Origin: CAZNSX01 sp964575845
GTDB taxonomy: Bacteria > UBA8248 > CAZNSX01
Direction of reading: 5' to 3'
DNA: 64,000 nt
Assembly: GCA_964575845.1 (NCBI GenBank)
Contig: CAZNSX010000001.1
Location: 310,001 to 374,000 of the forward strand
Under the pieces are notes generated by a model that did no database searches, was not told where the DNA came from, and was given only the letters and a program-made list of their open reading frames with translations. Position 1 is the first letter of the stretch, and every line of letters starts with the position of its first letter. This document shows positions 1-7,992 of the stretch, one piece after another. A program made the position numbers and the translations under genes.

Positions 1-686
1 CTGAGGAGTATGAGGGCCGCCGTGAAGCTTACCTGGAACTTTTGGTCTCTGAGATGCTGCCCCGCGTGGCGGAGGCGGGGCTCGCTGAGTTTTGCGATGT
101 CTTCTGCGAGCAGGGGGTTTTCACGCGGGAGGAATCCCGGAGGGTTCTTGAAGCCGCGGCGGCGCTGGGGCTTGGCCTCAAGGTCCATGCGGATGAGCTC
201 TCCCCTTTTGGAGGCGCGGAGCTCGCGGCGGCGCTGGGGGCAACTTCCGCCGAGCACCTCCTGCACGTGAGCCCCCGTGGCATAGAGATGCTCTCAGAGA
301 GCGGTACCGTGGCCGTCCTCCTTCCGGGCACCGCCCTCTTCCTCGGCCTTCCCTACGCCCCGGCGCGGGCCCTGATAGATGGTGGTGTGAGGGTTGCCCT
401 CGGGACCGACTTTAACCCGGGCTCCTGCATGAGTGAGTGTCTTCCCCTCATGACCACGCTCGCCTGCACGCAGATGAAGATGAGCCCGGCTGAGGCCCTA
501 CTTGCCGTGACGCGGGAGGCGGCTGCGGCCCTCGGTCGGCAGGACCGCCTGGGAAGGCTCGCCCCAGGGATGCAGGCCGACCTCCTCATCCTCGATATCC
601 CCAACTATCTTCACCTTCCTTACCATTTCGGCCTGAACCACGTGGCCTCTGTCATAAAGGATGGGGCCACCGCGTTTGAGTGCTGA
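1..686 (+). CDS. hutI: imidazolonepropionase, C-terminal part
   Basis: The C-terminal ~228 residues of imidazolonepropionase, which opens the imidazolone ring of imidazol-4-one-5-propionate to N-formimino-L-glutamate in histidine degradation. The reading frame is open to the window edge (frame begins at base 3), so the N-terminus and the first metal-binding HxH are missing. Seen here are VHADELSPFGGAELAA, the metal-site histidine in SAEHLLHV, and the late LGTDFNPGS aspartate motif, in the order expected of the HutI branch of the amidohydrolase superfamily. It is followed after 24 bases by a second amidohydrolase on the same strand, probably in one transcript. A HutC-type regulator begins at the far right of the window. 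Identification is firm from the motif set; the exact full length cannot be judged. Confidence 0.9.
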   Translation, partial: EEYEGRREAYLELLVSEMLPRVAEAGLAEFCDVFCEQGVFTREESRRVLEAAAALGLGLKVHADELSPFGGAELAAALGATSAEHLLHVSPRGIEMLSESGTVAVLLPGTALFLGLPYAPARALIDGGVRVALGTDFNPGSCMSECLPLMTTLACTQMKMSPAEALLAVTREAAAALGRQDRLGRLAPGMQADLLILDIPNYLHLPYHFGLNHVASVIKDGATAFEC

Positions 687-710
687 GGGAAGCCCTTCTG
701 GGGTGAAGCG

Positions 711-2021
711 TTGAAGATTTTCGCAGCCGATAAAATCCTTTCGGACGAGGATTTCATCGAGGGCCACGGCATCCTTGTGAATGGCGGGAGGGTCGAGGAG
801 GTTGCTCCCCTGCCAGCCCTTCTTGGGAGGGGAGAGCTCATTCATTACGGGGAGGCGGCCATAATCCCCGGCACCGTAAATGCGCATAACCACTCGTTCC
901 AGAGCCTTGTCAGGGGCTTTTGCGATGACATGAGCTTTTTTGACTGGAGGGATAAGGGTATCTACCGCTTCTCACTCGGCCTCGGCACAGAGGAGTGCCG
1001 CGTCGGCGCGCTATTCGCTTTCGGCGAGATGCTAAGGAACGGCGTCACGACAGTCGCCGATTTCTTCTACCTGCATGATGAGGGAAACGAGAACGCTGAA
1101 GCCGTAATTGCGGCCTCCCAGGAGGTGGGAATCCGCCTCGTGCTCGCAAGAGCCATGTACGATTGGGAGGGGGCACCGAGAAAATACATAGAGAAGGTCG
1201 AGGATTCCTCCCGCCGCTGCCGCGAGCTCATGGAAAAATATCAAGGGCATCCCATGGTCTCTATCCACCCGGCCCCCCACAGCCCCCACGGCGCCTCGCC
1301 CGCCATGATCAAGGAGGGGGCGGCCCTTGCCCGCTCCCTGGGAACCCCCTTCCACATCCATGTGGCCGAGGGAAAGTATGAGGTGGAAATGACCCGTGAG
1401 CACCACGGCGCCACTCCCATGAGGTACCTGGATGGTCTCGGGGTGGTCGGGCCAGAGATGCTCGCAGTGCACTGCTGCTGGCTCGATGAAGGGGAGCTCG
1501 AGCTCATGGCGGAGATGGGCGCCTCTCTCCTCTATAACCCATCGAGCAATATGTTCCTCGGGGATGGGCTCACCCGGATAAGAGACTTAAAGCGCCTTGG
1601 CGTTCGCATCGCTCTCGGAACCGATGGGGCTTGCAGCAATAACCAGGTGAGCGTCTTCGGCGAGATGAGGATGACGGCCCTCCTGCAGAAGGTGGTCCAC
1701 CTCGACTCCACCGCCCTCACCGCAAAGGAGGCCTTTCACATGGGGACCCGCGGGGGAGGTGAGGCCCTGGGACTGCCGGTGGGCCTGATAGCCCCAGGCT
1801 ACGAAGCTGACCTCGTGGTCCTGGATACGCGCGACCTCTCCCTTCAGCCCCTTCAGAATCTGAAGAACAATATCGTCTACTCCATGACCCAGAGGGCGAT
1901 CCGGGCGGTCGTCGTGGGCGGGCGGGAGGTCTGCGCAGGGGGGGAGCTCAAGCTCCTACCCGAGGAAGAGATCCTTCGCCAGGTGAGAAGGGTGACCGGA
2001 GAGTGGAGGCGGGAGGATTGA
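711..2021 (+). CDS. amidohydrolase (TRZ/ATZ, MtaD-like family)
   Basis: A 436-residue metal-dependent amidohydrolase of the aminohydrolase/deaminase branch (S-adenosylhomocysteine, guanine and formimidoylglutamate deaminases). The TTG start at 711 follows a GGGTGAAG ribosome-binding site. Visible metal and active-site motifs: HNHSFQ near residue 60, HIHVAEG near 215, the HC pair in LAVHCCW near 250, and LGTDGACSNN near 305. The family deaminates amino-heterocycles or amidines in the cytosol using one Zn or Fe ion. Because it sits directly behind hutI, a role as a formimidoylglutamate or related deiminase in histidine breakdown is an attractive inference, but the sequence looks more like general MtaD/SsnA-type proteins than textbook HutF. 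The substrate is therefore not assigned. Confidence 0.75.
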   Translation: MKIFAADKILSDEDFIEGHGILVNGGRVEEVAPLPALLGRGELIHYGEAAIIPGTVNAHNHSFQSLVRGFCDDMSFFDWRDKGIYRFSLGLGTEECRVGALFAFGEMLRNGVTTVADFFYLHDEGNENAEAVIAASQEVGIRLVLARAMYDWEGAPRKYIEKVEDSSRRCRELMEKYQGHPMVSIHPAPHSPHGASPAMIKEGAALARSLGTPFHIHVAEGKYEVEMTREHHGATPMRYLDGLGVVGPEMLAVHCCWLDEGELELMAEMGASLLYNPSSNMFLGDGLTRIRDLKRLGVRIALGTDGACSNNQVSVFGEMRMTALLQKVVHLDSTALTAKEAFHMGTRGGGEALGLPVGLIAPGYEADLVVLDTRDLSLQPLQNLKNNIVYSMTQRAIRAVVVGGREVCAGGELKLLPEEEILRQVRRVTGEWRRED

Positions 2022-2189
2022 GCTCTAGGAAGCTGAAAAACACTCTTCTTGCCCTTTTAACCCCCTCCTTTCTGCACTAGGGATAGAAAGACTGAGTAAA
2101 CCTATATTTCTCATCTAAAGCGGCAATTTCTCCACCGTCCTGGTCCTTTATGGGTTATATTTCAATCAATTAGCGCTTCTTTCTGCCCG

Positions 2190-2886
2190 ATGGTGGGGGA
2201 TACCCAATGGGTGAAGCCGCAAGGGAGGCCCCTGAGGCTCGATTTCGACCGTCGGCTCAAGCTGGAGTTTCAAGGAGCCAGGATCACCTCGGATGCAGGT
2301 CTGCTGGCGTGCCAGGAGCTGGATGATGCGCTGGGTTTGACGGGGAGAGCGCCGGTCTACTTTCAAGAGACCCGTTCTGGCAGGAACGTCCAGCATGAGT
2401 TGGTGCCGCTATTGCGACAGTCGGTCTATAGCCCTCTTGCCGGGTATGAGGACACCAACGATGCGCTGAGGCTGGCCGGGGACCCTGCGATGCAAGCGGT
2501 CTCGTTGGCCGCCGGGCGCTTGAGAAGCACGCGGCCAGCACAAGCGTCTTAAGCCGGTTTGAGACCGAAGTCCTCGTGACTGGGGAAAACCTCAAGGGGC
2601 TCAATCGACTGAACGCCGAATGGATGGAGCGGGCTATGGCGCGCACGCCCCATCGGCGGCTCATCCTGGACATGGACAGTGCCGAGAGCCCCTTCTTGCG
2701 GTGGGAGATGGTGCTCAGTGCCCGGTTTACGGGTCTCGAAAACCTCTTGACAGCGGTTCTGGAAGGGGTCAATCTTTTCTACTGGCAATAGAGGACCAGA
2801 GGGCAGCATCACAGTTTGATATGGGAAATCTCGGTTACATGGATCTGCTGAACCGTGGGCCGCAGGCCGAGCGAGTCGACCCCTAA
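2190..2886 (+). pseudogene. broken IS1380-family transposase
   Basis: Remains of an IS1380-family DDE transposase (PF13701-type). The first piece, 2190-2552, carries the N-terminal features of the family: ITSDAGLLACQELDDALGL, a VPLLRQSVYSPLAGYEDTND stretch, and an alternating acidic/hydrophobic segment. A frameshift near 2523 moves the reading frame: the continuation SVLSRFETEV and the catalytic-strand-like LILDMDSAESP appear in the next frame and stop at 2791. A further shift is needed to reach 2886. The rest of the transposase, including later DDE residues, is absent, so this is a dead, truncated copy. It borders the TIR island and is the likeliest trace of how that island arrived. No clean terminal inverted repeats are visible. 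Confidence 0.75.
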
Positions 2887-2906
2887 CCAGCCGCTCCAGC
2901 GGCTGG
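2887..2906. repeat. perfect 9-bp hairpin at the IS remnant border
   Basis: The arms CCAGCCGCT and AGCGGCTGG are perfectly complementary with two bases between them. They begin right after the last reading frame of the transposase relic and 35 bases before the next gene. There is no T-run, so it is not an obvious terminator. It could be a leftover end of the insertion element. Confidence 0.5.
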
Positions 2907-2940
2907 CCATTGGGTGTGGGAAAGCACCCGGGGGGAAGAA

Positions 2941-3333
2941 ATGGCCAAGAAAAAGGTGTTCGTGAGCTTCGATTTCGACAACGACAAGACCCTCAAGGAC
3001 TTTATCATCGGTCAGGCGAAGCACGATGACTCACCATTCGAAGTTGCCGACTTTTCCGTGAAAGAGGCGGCTCCAGAAAAGGACTGGCTTGACAAGGCGC
3101 GAGCGGCCATCGCCAGGTCTGACGTATTCATTGTTATGCTGGGGCCGAAGACGAAGAATGCTCCCGGCGTTCTCAAGGAAGTCAAGCTCGCGAACGAACT
3201 CAAGAAGCCCAAGTTCCAAATCATCGGTTACAAGGACGGTTCAGAAAAATGGGCCGTTCTGGGTGCGGGCCGTGTCTATCGGTGGAGCTGGGAGAATCTC
3301 AAAAGATTGCTCTCCGTCCCGCTGGATTCGTAG
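2941..3333 (+). CDS. ThsB-like TIR domain protein (single domain)
   Basis: A 130-residue protein that is essentially one TIR-like domain of the MTH538/ThsB type (PF08937-like). It begins KKKVFVSFDFDNDKTLKDFI, has the strand DVFIVMLGP near residues 61-69, and the conserved glutamate in VLKEVKLA at about residue 80, the position of the NAD-cleaving Glu in TIR enzymes. Start chosen at ATG 2941 behind a GGGGGGA stretch, as the family normally begins a few residues before this first strand. Known ThsB proteins sense phage and make an ADP-ribose signal. This gene stands alone, about 190 bases upstream of the three-gene TIR/SLOG operon, and directly downstream of a dead transposase. It may act with that operon or be a separate cargo gene. 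Confidence 0.7.
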   Translation: MAKKKVFVSFDFDNDKTLKDFIIGQAKHDDSPFEVADFSVKEAAPEKDWLDKARAAIARSDVFIVMLGPKTKNAPGVLKEVKLANELKKPKFQIIGYKDGSEKWAVLGAGRVYRWSWENLKRLLSVPLDS

Positions 3334-3404
3334 ATTGAAAGAGCTACTGCCAAAGTGTGCGTGAGAGCAGCTAGTGGAGGGTTACTTGACCCCCTTCAAA
3401 AGAC

Positions 3405-3434
3405 TTGAAATATTGGTCCTTTTTCTTGTATAAA
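3405..3434 (+). promoter_or_regulatory. sigma70-type promoter of the TIR/SLOG operon
   Basis: TTGAAA, 18 bases, TATAAA, in an AT-rich stretch. It is about 90 bases upstream of the GTG at 3522, with no other gene between. It indicates that the three-gene cluster is transcribed on its own and not from the upstream lone TIR gene. Confidence 0.55.
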
Positions 3435-3521
3435 TACTTATAAGATAAGGATAATTTCCTTGTGTTCAGCTAGAAAGAGGCCAAGGAAAGAGTAGCGCGC
3501 TGAGGGAAAGAGGGGACAAAA

Positions 3522-4694
3522 GTGGCGGATGTGTACGTTATCCATCTGGATCGTCATGAATGGGCCCAGCGAATCAGAGCCGCTCTTAATCAGATTCTTA
3601 CCGATCGTGGTCTTCCCGCACGCTCGCTTCAATTTAGCGAGGGGACTCTCGGTTCGGTTTCCGAGCCAGCAGTTTGTTTATTTCTGGGTAGTTTAGCCGC
3701 GCGGTCAAACGAGCAATGCATTCGTCAAGTGGATGAGGCTTTTCACCTCCAAATCCCAATAGTCCCTATTGTCGATAGTCACTACAGATTTGAGGAGCAG
3801 GTTGTTCCGCGGCTCGAACCAATCCACGGATGCGTTCTCGATGGCCCGTACACGATAGAGCTTATCGCCCATACGGTGCTTCGGCAGGTGGGGCTTTCGG
3901 AGGTGCAACGACGGGTATTCATCAGCTATCGCCGGCCTGAAGGTTGCGCTATGGCCGATCAGGTTTTTGATGTCCTAAACCGTTATGGCTTTGAGGTTTT
4001 TCTTGATCGGTTCAGTGGTGAACCAGGAGAGTATTTTCAGGAGCGACTGAAAGAAGACCTCGAAGACAAAGCGTTTCTGGTCTTTTTGGAGTCACCGGAT
4101 GCTCATAGATCCCCTTGGGTCAAGTACGAAATCGTATACGCGCTTGATCACCACATGGGGCTCATCGCATTAAAGTGGCCTAATACAACCCAAGAGATTC
4201 CGGAACTGACCGGCGTTGACCGCGTTACGCGGGTGCGATTGAGTTCTTCCCAGGTAGTGCGAAGGGGTAATCAGCAGTACTTGCTAGATTCTAGCTACAT
4301 TCCGAACTTCTTGGATCTTGTCGAGCAAGAACACGCTAGGACATTTTCGCTTAGGAGACAGTATTTACTCGGTTCCGTACAGGCGCACGCAAATGAACTG
4401 GGTTTGCTGTTCCATGAGTTGCCAGACTGGGTGGCAATAATTGAAACTCCCGCACGAGGCCGTCGGCGAGTCCTGCAGATAGTTCCCCGGCCTGCTGAAG
4501 TAAGGGGACTCTTTGAGCTTGACCGTAACCGTCAGCCGCACGCCTTTGGAGGAACACTCATTCATACTGGGACTTGCCTGGCTAGGGACCGGTATGAACT
4601 GCTAGAGTGGACTACCGAGAATCGCGATTTAAACATGTTTGATTACACCGTTTGCCGGCGGTTCCTGGAGGAATTTGGTCGCGGTCGGTATTGA
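3522..4694 (+). CDS. multidomain TIR protein of the TIR/SLOG cassette
   Basis: A 390-residue protein with a central TIR domain at about 130-255: RRVFISYRRPEG opens it, GFEVFLDRF follows, and SPWVKYEIVYA carries the presumed catalytic Glu203. Residues 1-125 also look like an alpha/beta TIR-type fold (VYVIHLD, PAVCLFLGS, IPIVPIVDS) but I see no catalytic Glu there, so it may be a degenerate TIR or sensor. Residues 280-390 form an extra domain I do not recognise. GTG start at 3522 after AGAGGGGAC. TIR domains of this kind cleave NAD or make cyclic ADP-ribose signals. In this operon it could be either signal producer or NAD-depleting effector. The gene is AT-richer than the flanking chromosomal genes, which suggests acquisition. 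Confidence 0.75.
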   Translation: MADVYVIHLDRHEWAQRIRAALNQILTDRGLPARSLQFSEGTLGSVSEPAVCLFLGSLAARSNEQCIRQVDEAFHLQIPIVPIVDSHYRFEEQVVPRLEPIHGCVLDGPYTIELIAHTVLRQVGLSEVQRRVFISYRRPEGCAMADQVFDVLNRYGFEVFLDRFSGEPGEYFQERLKEDLEDKAFLVFLESPDAHRSPWVKYEIVYALDHHMGLIALKWPNTTQEIPELTGVDRVTRVRLSSSQVVRRGNQQYLLDSSYIPNFLDLVEQEHARTFSLRRQYLLGSVQAHANELGLLFHELPDWVAIIETPARGRRRVLQIVPRPAEVRGLFELDRNRQPHAFGGTLIHTGTCLARDRYELLEWTTENRDLNMFDYTVCRRFLEEFGRGRY

Positions 4695-4717
4695 AAACGC
4701 TTATAGGAGAGGACCCG

Positions 4718-5398
4718 GTGGCTTTAAAAGATTTGACTAAAGAATTGAAGCAGAGTTTGAAGCAACGGTTTGTTTTTTTGTCTGCCAGTTTACCGCGTGA
4801 GGACCGAGATTGGAAGTATTTTAAGACTGCCCATCCCCGGGAGATTACGGATGCTGTAAGCATTTTTACGAAGACCGTTCTTATTTCTGATGGCAGACTG
4901 GTTTTCGGTGGACATCCGACCATTTCACCACTTATTCTGCAGGTAGCGCAAGAGGTGGGTATTAAGAAGCTGATTAAGATTTATCAGTCTGCATACTTCC
5001 AATCTGAGTTCACACCAGAGGCTTACCGGCTCAGGGACCAAGGCTGGGCAGAATTTATCACGACAGACGTCAAACCAGATCCAAGCAATCCAGATAGAGA
5101 CCAAAGCCTTCTATTCATGCGTATATCAATGCTTAAGCACACTGATCCGATTTGCGCAGTGTTTATCGGTGGTATGGAAGGAATCGAAGGCGAGTTCAAG
5201 CTATTTAAAGAGCGCTGTCCAGACCGACCGGCATATCCTTTAGGGTCCCCTGGGGGTGCCTCTCTTTCGCTCTTGGACGAACATCGGGCTGAGGAGTTTA
5301 ATACTGCCCTGGATATAAAAGTCCTGAAAGAGTCCAAATTGTTTCCCTATCTCGCCCAACGAATCGTGGCAGAACTTGAGGCAAAATATTGCAGATAA
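4718..5398 (+). CDS. stand-alone SLOG-domain protein
   Basis: About 226 residues, almost all one Rossmann-like SLOG domain. Diagnostic parts are RFVFLSASLP near residue 18, the glycine-rich LVFGGHPTISP at about 61-71, and a later PICAVFIGGMEGI strand followed by the PLGSPGGAS turn. SLOG domains bind nucleotide-derived ligands; in Thoeris ThsA the SLOG domain senses the cyclic ADP-ribose isomer made by the TIR partner. Here no SIR2, macro or membrane effector is fused, so it would be a pure sensor or ligand-processing protein. GTG 4718 is chosen because AGGAGAGGA lies just upstream; TTG 4691 in the same frame is possible. Spacing to the neighbours is 23 and 9 bases, so the three genes form one operon. 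Confidence 0.7.
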   Translation: MALKDLTKELKQSLKQRFVFLSASLPREDRDWKYFKTAHPREITDAVSIFTKTVLISDGRLVFGGHPTISPLILQVAQEVGIKKLIKIYQSAYFQSEFTPEAYRLRDQGWAEFITTDVKPDPSNPDRDQSLLFMRISMLKHTDPICAVFIGGMEGIEGEFKLFKERCPDRPAYPLGSPGGASLSLLDEHRAEEFNTALDIKVLKESKLFPYLAQRIVAELEAKYCR

Positions 5399-5407
5399 GG
5401 GACAGAG

Positions 5408-5923
5408 ATGGCGACATACACATCAATACCGCGCCGAGTGGTATTTATTAGTTACCACCATGATGTAGATCGACCTTATTACGACTCATTCTCGAATTAT
5501 TTCTCTGCTACACACAGATTGATCCGTGATAACTCTCTCGATCGCTTGTTTGACAGCGATGACGCGGAGTACGTGATGAGGCGGATCCGCGAAAAGTATA
5601 TCTCTGGCTCCTCATGTACAATCGTGTTGTGTGGCGCTGATACTTATAAGCGAAAATATATCGATTGGGAGGTCTGTGCCACCCTGAACCAGCAGGGCGG
5701 GCTCATTGGAATCAACCTGCCGACCAACCCAAAGCTACCGAATGGTAATTACAAGGTGCCTAACCGTTTCTATGACAACTGGCGTAGCGGATATGCGGTC
5801 TGGGTCCAGTGGACTGACGTTGAGATGGCCCCCGCCGCTCTCACTGGGCTTATAGAGGATGCTCTAGCCCGTAGGAAGAGCTTGATTGACAACTCTCGCC
5901 CCACTATGCGCCGCAACCTCTAG
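5408..5923 (+). CDS. ThsB-like TIR protein of the TIR/SLOG cassette
   Basis: A 171-residue protein of the MTH538/ThsB TIR type. It starts with RRVVFISYHHDVDRPYYDSF, contains the ThsB-typical DDAEYVMRRIREKYISGSSCTI helix/strand region, and YIDWEVCATL, in which Glu88 is the expected catalytic residue. The closing WVQWTDVEMAPAAL segment is also like ThsB. It starts 9 bases after the SLOG gene. By analogy it would detect infection and convert NAD into a cyclic nucleotide signal read by the SLOG protein. The assignment to the TIR family is strong; the role in defence is inference from family and context. Confidence 0.75.
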   Translation: MATYTSIPRRVVFISYHHDVDRPYYDSFSNYFSATHRLIRDNSLDRLFDSDDAEYVMRRIREKYISGSSCTIVLCGADTYKRKYIDWEVCATLNQQGGLIGINLPTNPKLPNGNYKVPNRFYDNWRSGYAVWVQWTDVEMAPAALTGLIEDALARRKSLIDNSRPTMRRNL

Positions 5924-6764
5924 GCAAGAGTGGTTAGCAGTTCGGTTGCGAGAGAGCCAATTGGAAAAGACCAGCGATAAGGGTTTAGGTCTACTATTTC
6001 CGGTAAGATTTGAATCTGAAATATGTGGCTGTAGGTAAGCCTCTTACCCAGGTCCTTCAATAAATCAGGCCCTGACCATAATAATAAAGGGGATACTCAT
6101 TTAAATCAATGCGATTGGGAATCAATACAATTATAATTTCTCTTCAACTCGTGTCAAGCAGAAATGATTATGGGAAATTAGCTGAGAATCTTAGAAAAAT
6201 GGGGGAATTTATTGAATTTAATAGCTTTAGGCCGTGAGCTTAAATTTGACTTTCAGGCAAGATTTTCAGCGCAAAGTTTTATGGCACGAGGCTCTTGTAA
6301 AAGTTTTCCACTGAAGAATTCCTCACTCTCTTCGGTCTCAGGAATCAAAGCATGATCACCGAGGCTTCCATCGGGATTTACGATGAGCTTTTCAAAAAGG
6401 CTAAGGATGACCTGCCTTCTTTGCTCGACTGCTGGCAAACCTGGCAATCCGCTCAAAAGGATTCCTTGGGGGGCGGATTTTCCCTCCTGCCGATGCCAGG
6501 GAAGTCGAATTATCTCAGCCAGCTGACGTGCCGCTCCTTCAAATTGCGCCAACTGCTAATTAGTCCGAATATATGCGGCTCTCTCAACCAATATTTGTAA
6601 AAGTCAATCACTTCCCGGACAGTCAGATCCTCTCCGGGATTGAGGGTCAGGCTGCCTCTTTGGGCACGAGCTTTTTCCCTTCCTCTATGGTCTCGATGGG
6701 CCTCCGACTTATTTTCCAGTGGTAGAAATATGCCCTATCTTAAATCCCAGGGTAAAAGATATCC
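5924..6764. other. AT-rich gap behind the TIR operon
   Basis: About 840 bases with lower GC than the surroundings. Apart from a possible degraded minus-strand coding segment at 6253-6650, described separately, I see no gene, no clear promoter and no strong hairpin. It probably marks the right edge of the accessory island before threonine synthase. Confidence 0.5.
6253..6650 (-). pseudogene. possible decayed coding segment, recombinase-like tail
   Basis: On the minus strand 6253-6552 reads as 99 residues containing VEQRRQVILSLFEKLIVNPDGSL, a pattern seen near the C-terminus of large serine recombinases. Upstream in another frame, about 6555-6650, a coding-like stretch reads LTLNPGEDLTVREVIDFYK and is cut off from it by a TAG and a frame change. 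The two together suggest a frameshifted, truncated gene. The recombinase idea rests on one short motif and is weak; it may be an unrelated relic. It lies next to the TIR island, where an integrase relic would make sense. Confidence 0.3.
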
Positions 6765-7892
6765 CTAGAGCAGGGTCTCGAGCTTTGCCGTGGCCTTCAG
6801 GCCATGGCCCGTGAGGGGAACCAGAATATCCTCCTCTTCTCGGATAAGCTTCTTTTCTATCAGGAGCCTAGCCCCGGCAAGCGCGATGGCCGAGGTGGGC
6901 TCAACGAAAAGCCCCCCTGAGGCAAGGGCTCTCAGGGCGGGCAGGATCTCATTCTCCGGCACCGCGAGCGCGCCCCCTCTGCTCTCCCTCAAGGCCTTGA
7001 GCATCTGGGGTCCTCTCACAGGGAGCGGGACCTTTATGCCTTCAGCCAGGGTGTCTCCAGCGGGAATCTCCCGCACTTCTTCCTCTCCTTCGTCGAAAGC
7101 CCTCACGAGGGGAGCGCAGGCCTCGGCCTGAAGCGCGAAAAGGCGGGGAACCTGCTTGATGGCCCCCGCCCTCAATAGCTCCCTCACCCCCTTCCAGAGG
7201 CCGAGAAGCAGGGTGCCGTTTCCCGCAGGGACGACGAAGGCATCCGGAAGCCTTCCCCCAAGCTGCTCGAAGACCTCAAAGGCAAAGGTCTTGGTGCCCT
7301 CGAAGAAATAGGGATTCCAGTAATGGGAGGCAAAGAAGGTGGTCTCAGCCGCCTTGAGCGCAGCCTCAGCCGTCTTCTGGCGACCGCCGGCTATCTTGAT
7401 GACGGAAGCCCCATAGGCCCTTATCTGGGCAACCTTCTCCGGGGATGTCCCCTCCGGGATATACATCCGGCAGCGCACCCCCGCCCGCGCGGAGTAGGCG
7501 GCGATGGCCGCCCCCGCATTTCCTGAGGAGTCGCCCAAAACCTCTTTTACCCCGAGCTCCTTCACCCTGCTCATGAGAACGGATGCCCCCCGGTCCTTGA
7601 AGGAGCCCGTGGGGAAAAGGTAGTCAAGCTTGAGGAATACCTCCCGCCCCGCGAGCTTCCAGGGGAGAAGCGGGGTCATCCCCTCGCCCAGGGTGACAGG
7701 CGGGTCCATCTCGATGGGAAGGGCCTCGCGGTAGCGCCAGAGGGAGTGGGCCCTCTTGGAGATGGCTTCCCAGGGAAAGCGGGCCTCCACCTCCACTTCA
7801 AGCAGCCCTCCGCAGGGGCAGCGCCAGATGGGCTCTCCTTGGCTATGCGCCTTTCCGCACTCGAGGCAGAGGAGCGTTGGCTCAGGGCTCAT
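6765..7892 (-). CDS. thrC: threonine synthase
   Basis: A 375-residue PLP enzyme that converts O-phosphohomoserine to threonine. An N-terminal zinc ribbon is formed by Cys9, Cys12, Cys25 and Cys27. The PLP lysine is Lys99 in PTGSFKDRG, followed by the DSSGNAGAA loop at about 121-129 that holds the cofactor. The late PLTGHGLKAT segment is also typical of threonine synthases of the zinc-ribbon type. Length fits this shorter class. The gene stands alone on its strand, about 100 bases from the polyferredoxin gene. A related fold-type II enzyme such as cysteate synthase is the main alternative. Confidence 0.85.
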   Translation of the reverse strand: MSPEPTLLCLECGKAHSQGEPIWRCPCGGLLEVEVEARFPWEAISKRAHSLWRYREALPIEMDPPVTLGEGMTPLLPWKLAGREVFLKLDYLFPTGSFKDRGASVLMSRVKELGVKEVLGDSSGNAGAAIAAYSARAGVRCRMYIPEGTSPEKVAQIRAYGASVIKIAGGRQKTAEAALKAAETTFFASHYWNPYFFEGTKTFAFEVFEQLGGRLPDAFVVPAGNGTLLLGLWKGVRELLRAGAIKQVPRLFALQAEACAPLVRAFDEGEEEVREIPAGDTLAEGIKVPLPVRGPQMLKALRESRGGALAVPENEILPALRALASGGLFVEPTSAIALAGARLLIEKKLIREEEDILVPLTGHGLKATAKLETLL

Positions 7893-7992
7893 GGGATGGG
7901 ACTCCTTCAGTGGCTAGGTTGGCCTCCGGGTGGCTCTTTGCAATGGCCGCCTGATGATAAGGATACTTCCTCAAGCCTATGAATTCTAGCTT

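Noticed and set aside
3522..5923. Canonical Thoeris (ThsA plus ThsB)
   Set aside because: No SIR2-SLOG, macro-SLOG or membrane effector was found; the SLOG protein is a single domain. Described only as Thoeris-like.
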